From positions 1 through 64,000 of the forward strand of contig CAKZPN010000061.1 of the NCBI GenBank assembly GCA_937139335.1: 64,000 bases of DNA, given 5' to 3'. A program made the position numbers and the translations under genes. The stretch comes from an uncultured Roseicyclus sp. GTDB lineage: Bacteria; Pseudomonadota; Alphaproteobacteria; Rhodobacterales; Rhodobacteraceae. Of this stretch, positions 59,608-64,000 are shown piece by piece. Below the pieces are notes generated by a model. The model was not told the DNA's origin. It did not search any database and saw nothing but the letters and a program-made list of their open reading frames with translations. Each line of letters opens with the position of its first letter. Positions within the stretch are counted from its first letter, which is position 1.

Positions 59608-60870
59608 TCAGATGCCGGCCAGCACGTCCTCGATGCCGATCAGCATCTCGTCGGCGGCGGTGCTGGCGTCGATCCGGCCATAGGCATACTGCTCGAGCGC
59701 GTCGATCATCGCGGATCGCACGTCGGGATGCTCCATGAACGGATGGATCGCAGGGCCTTCGCCTTCCAGCACGCGGTTCTGCGCCTCGATCTGGATGTCC
59801 TCGATGGCGCCCGCGGCCATCAGGATCTCGCGCCCTGCCGTCGAGGCCGGAACCCCGCGGGTCGAGCCAAGCGCGGCAACGCCCGGCTCCTCGTTCAGGA
59901 GGCAGTTCAGGATCTGGGCGGCAGCTTCGGGGTGTTCGGTCCGCGACGAGATCGAGAAGACCATCGACGCCTTGCGATAGATGCCTTCGGTCTGCTGGCC
60001 GTCCTGCGAGATGATGCCGGTGTAGACCAGCTGCTCGGTGTCGGCCATCGGATCGCTGATCTTGAAATAGGTCGAGTCCCACTGGTAGGTGCCGCCGAGA
60101 CGGCCCTGTGTCCAGTTCTGGTTCTCTTCCAGCGGTACGTTGCCTGCCGCGGCGACATCGCGCCAGGCGGGAACGACGTGGTTGTCGACCAGCGTCCCGT
60201 AGAACTCGATCGCCTGCGCCAGCTCCTCCTGGCTCCAGAGGATCTCGTTGGTCTGCGCGTCGATCAGCGGGCGCCCGGTCATCTGGGTGCCGTAGAGCGT
60301 CACGATCAGCGTCGCGTCGAGCGCCGAGGCCTCGAAGGGGAAATGATCTTCGCCGAGCTGGTCGCGGAACACGGGGCCTGCGGCAACCAGATCGTCCCAG
60401 GTCGTCGGAAGCTCCAGCCCCGCCCGTTCCCAGGCGGCGGTGTTGAACACGAAGAGCCGCGCCGTGGTCGAGACCGGCAGGCCGTTGAGGCTGCCGTTCA
60501 TGGTGCCCGATTCAAGCTGGGCGTCGGTCCAGTTCGACAGGTCGATGATGTCCGACAGCTCGTTCAGGTCGGCGAAGCGGTCGCCGCCCGGCGAGAAGAT
60601 CGGCAGCCAGGGCCAGTTCACCTGCATGATGTCCGGCTCGGTCCGGCCGGCGATCTGGGTCGCGAGCCGCTCGAAATGGCCGTCGAACCCGGTGAACTCG
60701 GGCGAGATCGTGTGGCCATGCCGCTCGCCACAGGCTTCCAGCGCGGCTTGCGTGGCGACGTGGCGGCTTTCACCGCCCCACCAGCTCATTCGAAGCTCCT
60801 CGGCCTGCGCGACGCCGCAAAGCGCCGTGCTCGACAGGGCGAGTGCCAGGGGTTTCAGATTGAGTGTCAT
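59608..60870 (-). CDS. Sugar ABC transporter substrate-binding protein (family 1)
   Basis: This 420-aa protein has a signal peptide (MTLNLKPLALALSSTALCGVAQA). A family-1 binding fold follows: LRMSWWGGESRHVATQAALEACGERHG, IMQVNWPWLPIFSPGG and SMVFSISSRTEHPEAAAQILNCLLNEEPG. The nearby GH28 and GH105 enzymes point to galacturonate oligosaccharides as ligand. Confidence 0.93.
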   Translation of the reverse strand: MTLNLKPLALALSSTALCGVAQAEELRMSWWGGESRHVATQAALEACGERHGHTISPEFTGFDGHFERLATQIAGRTEPDIMQVNWPWLPIFSPGGDRFADLNELSDIIDLSNWTDAQLESGTMNGSLNGLPVSTTARLFVFNTAAWERAGLELPTTWDDLVAAGPVFRDQLGEDHFPFEASALDATLIVTLYGTQMTGRPLIDAQTNEILWSQEELAQAIEFYGTLVDNHVVPAWRDVAAAGNVPLEENQNWTQGRLGGTYQWDSTYFKISDPMADTEQLVYTGIISQDGQQTEGIYRKASMVFSISSRTEHPEAAAQILNCLLNEEPGVAALGSTRGVPASTAGREILMAAGAIEDIQIEAQNRVLEGEGPAIHPFMEHPDVRSAMIDALEQYAYGRIDASTAADEMLIGIEDVLAGI

Positions 60871-60888
60871 CGCGTCCTCCCTTGATGA

Positions 60889-62016
60889 TCAGTCTTGCGG
60901 AGCGAGCGAGATGTTTTCCTCGCTCACGGGGTCGAACAGGTGAATCCGGTGGCCATTGGGGCGCAGCCCCACAGGGTCGCCGCGGCAGGGGCGGCGGGCC
61001 AGGACCTCGGTCGGGGCGACCGCGACGAGGGTCTCGTCGCCGACGCGGACGTGCAGGTTGACCTCGTGGCCCATGAACTCGACCAGCGCGATTTCGCCCG
61101 ACAGGCTGCCGGGCGCGCCTGGCGCGCAGACCTCGAGATGTTGGGGCCGGATGCCCGCAGTGACGGGGCCTTCAGCGGCGTGGACCCGGTGCGCGAGGCC
61201 CTCGGCGATGGTCAACGTCTGGCCACCCAGCGTCAGCGCCACACCATCCTCGCCCCGCGTCACAACGGCAGGCACGAGGTTCATCTCGGGCATGCCGATG
61301 AAGCCCGCGACATAGGCGTTGGCGGGACGTTCGTAGAGCGTGGTGGGGTCGGCCACCTGCATGATGCGCCCGTCCTTCATCACGCAGATGCGGTCGCCCA
61401 TGGTCATCGCCTCGACCTGATCGTGGGTGACGTAGACGACGGTGGCGGGCCGGCCTTCTTCCTTCAGGCGCTTGTGCAGGTCGGTGATCCGGACCCGCAT
61501 CGCGGCGCGCAGCTTGGCGTCGAGGTTCGACAGCGGCTCGTCGAACAGGAATACCTCGGGGCTCTTGATGAGCGCACGCCCGACGGCAACGCGCTGCGCC
61601 TGTCCGCCCGAAAGTTGCTTGGGCAGCCGGTCCAGCAGCTCCTCGATCTCGAGCAGGCCCGAGACACGCGCGGTGGCGTCCTCGATCCGGGCCCGCGGCT
61701 CCCCTCGCAGCTTCAGGCCGAAGGACAGGTTTCGCGTCACCTTCATGTGCGGGTAGAGCGCGTAGTTCTGGAACACCATCGCGATGCCGCGCTTGCCCGG
61801 CGCCAGCTCGTTCACCACCCGGTCGCCGATGCGGATCTCGCCCGCGGTGATGGTCTCCAGCCCCGCGATCATGCGCAGCGTGGTGGACTTGGCGCAGCCC
61901 GACGGGCCGACGAGGACCATGAATTCGCCCTCGGCGACATGCAGGTCGATGCCGTGGACGGCCTGGAAGCCGCCGCCATAGATCTTTTCCACGGATGTCA
62001 GGTAAAGTTCGGCCAT
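60889..62016 (-). CDS. Sugar ABC transporter ATP-binding protein (UgpC/MsmX type)
   Basis: ATG 62016 overlaps the permease stop (TGATG); the open frame upstream is a shadow. The 375-aa protein has Walker A GPSGCAKST (alanine in place of the penultimate glycine, a variant familiar in this family), the signature QLSGGQAQRVAVGRALIK, Walker B VFLFDEPLSNLD and a C-terminal OB/TOBE domain (AGIRPQHLEV). It energises the importer with the two permeases. Confidence 0.94.
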   Translation of the reverse strand: MAELYLTSVEKIYGGGFQAVHGIDLHVAEGEFMVLVGPSGCAKSTTLRMIAGLETITAGEIRIGDRVVNELAPGKRGIAMVFQNYALYPHMKVTRNLSFGLKLRGEPRARIEDATARVSGLLEIEELLDRLPKQLSGGQAQRVAVGRALIKSPEVFLFDEPLSNLDAKLRAAMRVRITDLHKRLKEEGRPATVVYVTHDQVEAMTMGDRICVMKDGRIMQVADPTTLYERPANAYVAGFIGMPEMNLVPAVVTRGEDGVALTLGGQTLTIAEGLAHRVHAAEGPVTAGIRPQHLEVCAPGAPGSLSGEIALVEFMGHEVNLHVRVGDETLVAVAPTEVLARRPCRGDPVGLRPNGHRIHLFDPVSEENISLAPQD

Positions 62017-62930
62017 CAGCCTTTCACACCTCCCGTGGAAATGCCCTTGATGAAGTATTTCTGGGCCAGGAAGAACACGATCAGCGAGGGCGCCAGCGCC
62101 AGCACGGTCATCGCGAGGATCTGGTTCCAGTTGAACGCCTCGGTCGTGTCGATCGCGAGCCGCAGCGCCAGGCTGACCGGGTAGTTCTCGATCGAGGAGA
62201 TGTAGATCAGCGGCCCGAGAAAGTCGTTCATCGTCCACATGAACTGGAACAGGCAGACCGAGATCAGCGCCGGGGCCAGCATCGGCACCACGACATAAAT
62301 GAGCGTCTGGAAGGTGTTGGCGCCGTCGACGCGCGCCGCCTCTTCGATGTCGCGGGGGATGGCGCGTAGGAACTGCACCAGCATGAAGACGAAGAACGCC
62401 TCCCACGCCAGGAACTGCGGCACGAAGAGCGGCAGGAAGGTGTCGAGCCAGCCAAGCTCCCGGAACAGCAGGTATTGCGGGATCCGCGTGACGACGTCGG
62501 GCAGCAGCAGCGTGGCGATCAGCACCGCGAAGAGCGCCTTCTTGCCCGGAAACTCGAAGCGGGCGAAGCCGTAGGCGACGAGGGTCGAGGACACCGCCGT
62601 GCCGATGACCTTGGGGATGACGATGCACATCGAATTCCAGAAGAACCGACCGAAGGTGTAGGGGGTCGAGGTTTCCCACCCGTCGATGTAGCCCTGCACG
62701 GTCGGGTTTGCGGGCCAGAACCAGGCGCTGGAGAACATCTCCTGGTTGGTCTTGAACGACGCGCCGATCAGCCAGATCAGCGGGTAGAGCATGAACAGCC
62801 CGACCACGCAGAGCAGCGCATAGCGCAGGCCGGCCGAGATCTTCTCGCGGCGGCGACGGCGGCGTTCGACATCGCTTGCGGCGGCGATCCGGGCGCGCCC
62901 GGCGGCGGAGGTATCGGGAACGGCGGTCAT
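62016..62930 (-). CDS. Sugar ABC transporter permease (MalG type)
   Basis: ATG 62930 is chosen, with the longer frame upstream being a shadow. The 304-aa protein has about six transmembrane spans, YALLCVVGLFMLYPLIWLIGASFK at the start and the coupling loop EEAARVDGANTFQTLIYVVVPML (EAAxxDGA). Its N-terminal 35 residues are basic and cytoplasmic. It lies 2 bases after the MalF-type gene stop. Confidence 0.94.
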   Translation of the reverse strand: MTAVPDTSAAGRARIAAASDVERRRRRREKISAGLRYALLCVVGLFMLYPLIWLIGASFKTNQEMFSSAWFWPANPTVQGYIDGWETSTPYTFGRFFWNSMCIVIPKVIGTAVSSTLVAYGFARFEFPGKKALFAVLIATLLLPDVVTRIPQYLLFRELGWLDTFLPLFVPQFLAWEAFFVFMLVQFLRAIPRDIEEAARVDGANTFQTLIYVVVPMLAPALISVCLFQFMWTMNDFLGPLIYISSIENYPVSLALRLAIDTTEAFNWNQILAMTVLALAPSLIVFFLAQKYFIKGISTGGVKG

Positions 62931-62932
62931 GT

Positions 62933-63817
62933 TCACTGCCTCCTGTCGCCGGCGTAGTAGACCCATTTCTTCGACGACCAAAAGGCGATCAGAGTCAGCG
63001 CCATGATGATGAGAAACAGCACCCAGGCGATGGCAGATGCGTAGCCCATGTCGAAGCTGCGAAACGCCTTGTCGTAGATGTAGAGCGGCAGCAGGTAGGT
63101 GGAGCGCAGCGGCCCGCCTTGGGTGATGATGAAGGGACCGTTGAATTCCTGGAACGCCTGCACCGTCTGCATGATCAGGTTGAAGAAGATCACCGGCGTG
63201 AGCAGCGGCAGCGTGATGAAGCGGAAGGTCGCCCACTTGCCAGCGCCGTCGATCGAGGCCGCCTCGTAGAGCGATTTGTCGATGGTCTGAAGCGCGGCGA
63301 GGAAGATCACCATCGCCGATCCGAACTGCCAGCAGCGGAGCAGGGTGATGGTGAAAAGCGCGTTGCCCGGATCGCCGAACCAGTTCACCGCGTCGCCGCC
63401 AAGCGCCACGATGATCATGTTCACGAGGCCGGTGTCGGCGAAGATGTAGCGCCACAGCACCGCGATCGCGACCGAGCCGCCGAGGATGGACGGCACGTAG
63501 AAGGCGGTGCGGAAGAGGTTGATCGCGCGCAGCCGGTAGTTGAGCACCACCGCGATGAACAGCGCGAAGGCCAGCTTCAGCGGTACGGTCATGAAGACGT
63601 AGAGCAGCGTGACCGACAGCGAGCGTTCGAAGATCCGGTCGCGGGTCAGAAGCCGCTCGTAATTGGCGAACCCGACCCATTCGGGCGTCGTCAACAGGTC
63701 GTAGTCGGTGAAGCTGAGGTAGAGCGACGCGCCGAAGGGAAAGGCCGTGAACAGGATCAGGCCAAGCACGTAGGGCGCGACATAGGCCAGCCCGAGGTAT
63801 CTGCTTTCGCCGCCCAT
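62933..63817 (-). CDS. Sugar ABC transporter permease (MalF type)
   Basis: ATG 63817 overlaps the preceding stop as TGATG; a GTG at 63820 is also possible. The 294-aa protein has six spans, YVAPYVLGLILFTAFPFGASLYLSF at the start and YEAASIDGAGKWATFRFITLPLL as the EAAxxDGA loop. It pairs with the MalG-type permease. Confidence 0.94.
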   Translation of the reverse strand: MGGESRYLGLAYVAPYVLGLILFTAFPFGASLYLSFTDYDLLTTPEWVGFANYERLLTRDRIFERSLSVTLLYVFMTVPLKLAFALFIAVVLNYRLRAINLFRTAFYVPSILGGSVAIAVLWRYIFADTGLVNMIIVALGGDAVNWFGDPGNALFTITLLRCWQFGSAMVIFLAALQTIDKSLYEAASIDGAGKWATFRFITLPLLTPVIFFNLIMQTVQAFQEFNGPFIITQGGPLRSTYLLPLYIYDKAFRSFDMGYASAIAWVLFLIIMALTLIAFWSSKKWVYYAGDRRQ

Positions 63818-64000
63818 CACGCGGCCTCCCCGACCAGCGCCTCGGGCAGCCAGTGCCGGGTCGCGGTCAGCATCTCGCCGAATAGCCGCCGCGCGTCGCC
63901 GGTAGCCAGCGGGCGCACCAGCGGGTCAGAGGCGAAGAGCGGGAAGAGCGCACCGTAATCTTGTGCAAGAACTGCATCGACTAGGCCTTTCTGGCGCAGC
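63817..64000 (-). CDS. C-terminal part of a further gene, possibly GH4 alpha-galacturonidase (partial)
   Basis: The minus-strand frame enters from the window edge and stops at 63817-63819, overlapping the permease start. The visible 60 residues include PLFASDPLVRPL and LFGEMLTATRHWLPEAL. The DPLVRPL...EML pattern resembles the end of GH4 enzymes such as alpha-galacturonidase, which would fit the pectin theme. The fragment is short, so the call is tentative. Confidence 0.4.
   Translation of the reverse strand, partial: LRQKGLVDAVLAQDYGALFPLFASDPLVRPLATGDARRLFGEMLTATRHWLPEALVGEAA

Noticed and set aside
61880..61910. Defective Walker A in the sugar ATPase (GPSGCAKST)
   Set aside because: The alanine variant is familiar among UgpC/MsmX-type ATPases of alphaproteobacteria, and all other motifs are intact.
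1..64000. CRISPR arrays, tRNA/rRNA genes, insertion sequences, attachment sites
   Set aside because: No repeat-spacer pattern, RNA gene, transposase or flanking inverted repeats were seen when reading through the window.

Overview
The window is about 64 kb of GC-rich, densely coded DNA with a typical alphaproteobacterial look. Third codon positions are GC-rich, genes are commonly joined by ATGA or TGATG overlaps, and the sigma-54, Liv-transporter and acyl-CoA gene types resemble those of Rhodobacterales/Roseobacter-type bacteria. The taxonomic placement is inference from gene content, not a search result.

Region 1 (1-39.6 kb) is a large acyl-CoA catabolic island. It encodes electron-transfer flavoprotein beta, two AMP-forming acyl-CoA ligases, an alpha-methylacyl-CoA racemase, five acyl-CoA dehydrogenases, enoyl-CoA hydratase/isomerases, several SDR dehydrogenases, a BadH/BadI pair for opening a 2-ketocyclohexane-carboxyl-CoA ring, an AliB-type cyclohexanecarboxyl-CoA dehydrogenase, two MaoC-type hydratases, an SCP-x-type thiolase next to an HMG-CoA-synthase-like/DUF35 fusion, a CitE-like lyase, a beta-keto acid cleavage enzyme, a CoA-transferase and thioesterases. 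It also has a complete branched-chain-amino-acid-type ABC importer (livKGFHM) and a MarR regulator. Two aminoglycoside-phosphotransferase-fold kinases sit beside acyl-CoA genes; one is coupled to an ACAD10/11-type dehydrogenase as in 4-hydroxyacid (levulinate) catabolism. About fourteen copies of one 18-bp motif (consensus about RTAMRCTWRCGTACSRTA) lie in almost every promoter gap of this region, including upstream of etfB. I saw none after 37.6 kb. The island therefore looks like one regulon for import, CoA activation and beta-oxidation of a branched and/or alicyclic (possibly isoprenoid, steroid-like or naphthenic) acid.

Region 2 (39.6-42.9 kb) is a small cassette of unrecognised genes: a divergent 91-aa ORF, a 97-aa coiled-coil protein, a WD40-like beta-propeller, a 59-aa protein and a convergent 321-aa protein.

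Region 3 (42.9-56.9 kb) is a soluble di-iron monooxygenase locus of the mimABCD/prmABCD (propane/phenol/acetone) type. It starts with a divergent, dedicated-looking rpoN. A 540-bp regulatory gap follows, with a near-consensus -24/-12 promoter and upstream repeated heptamers. Then come mimABCD, an amidohydrolase, a DUF59 protein, a GroEL-like chaperonin, a Zn alcohol dehydrogenase, a glyoxalase-like protein, a short unknown protein and the MimR/AcoR-type sigma-54 activator. Intercistronic hairpins follow mimA and mimD.

Region 4 (56.9-64 kb, minus strand) is a pectin-oligomer utilisation operon: a sugar ABC importer (two permeases, ATPase, binding protein), a GH28 polygalacturonase-type enzyme and a GH105 unsaturated uronyl hydrolase. 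The 3' end of a further gene lies at the window edge. No rRNA, tRNA, CRISPR or insertion sequence was seen.
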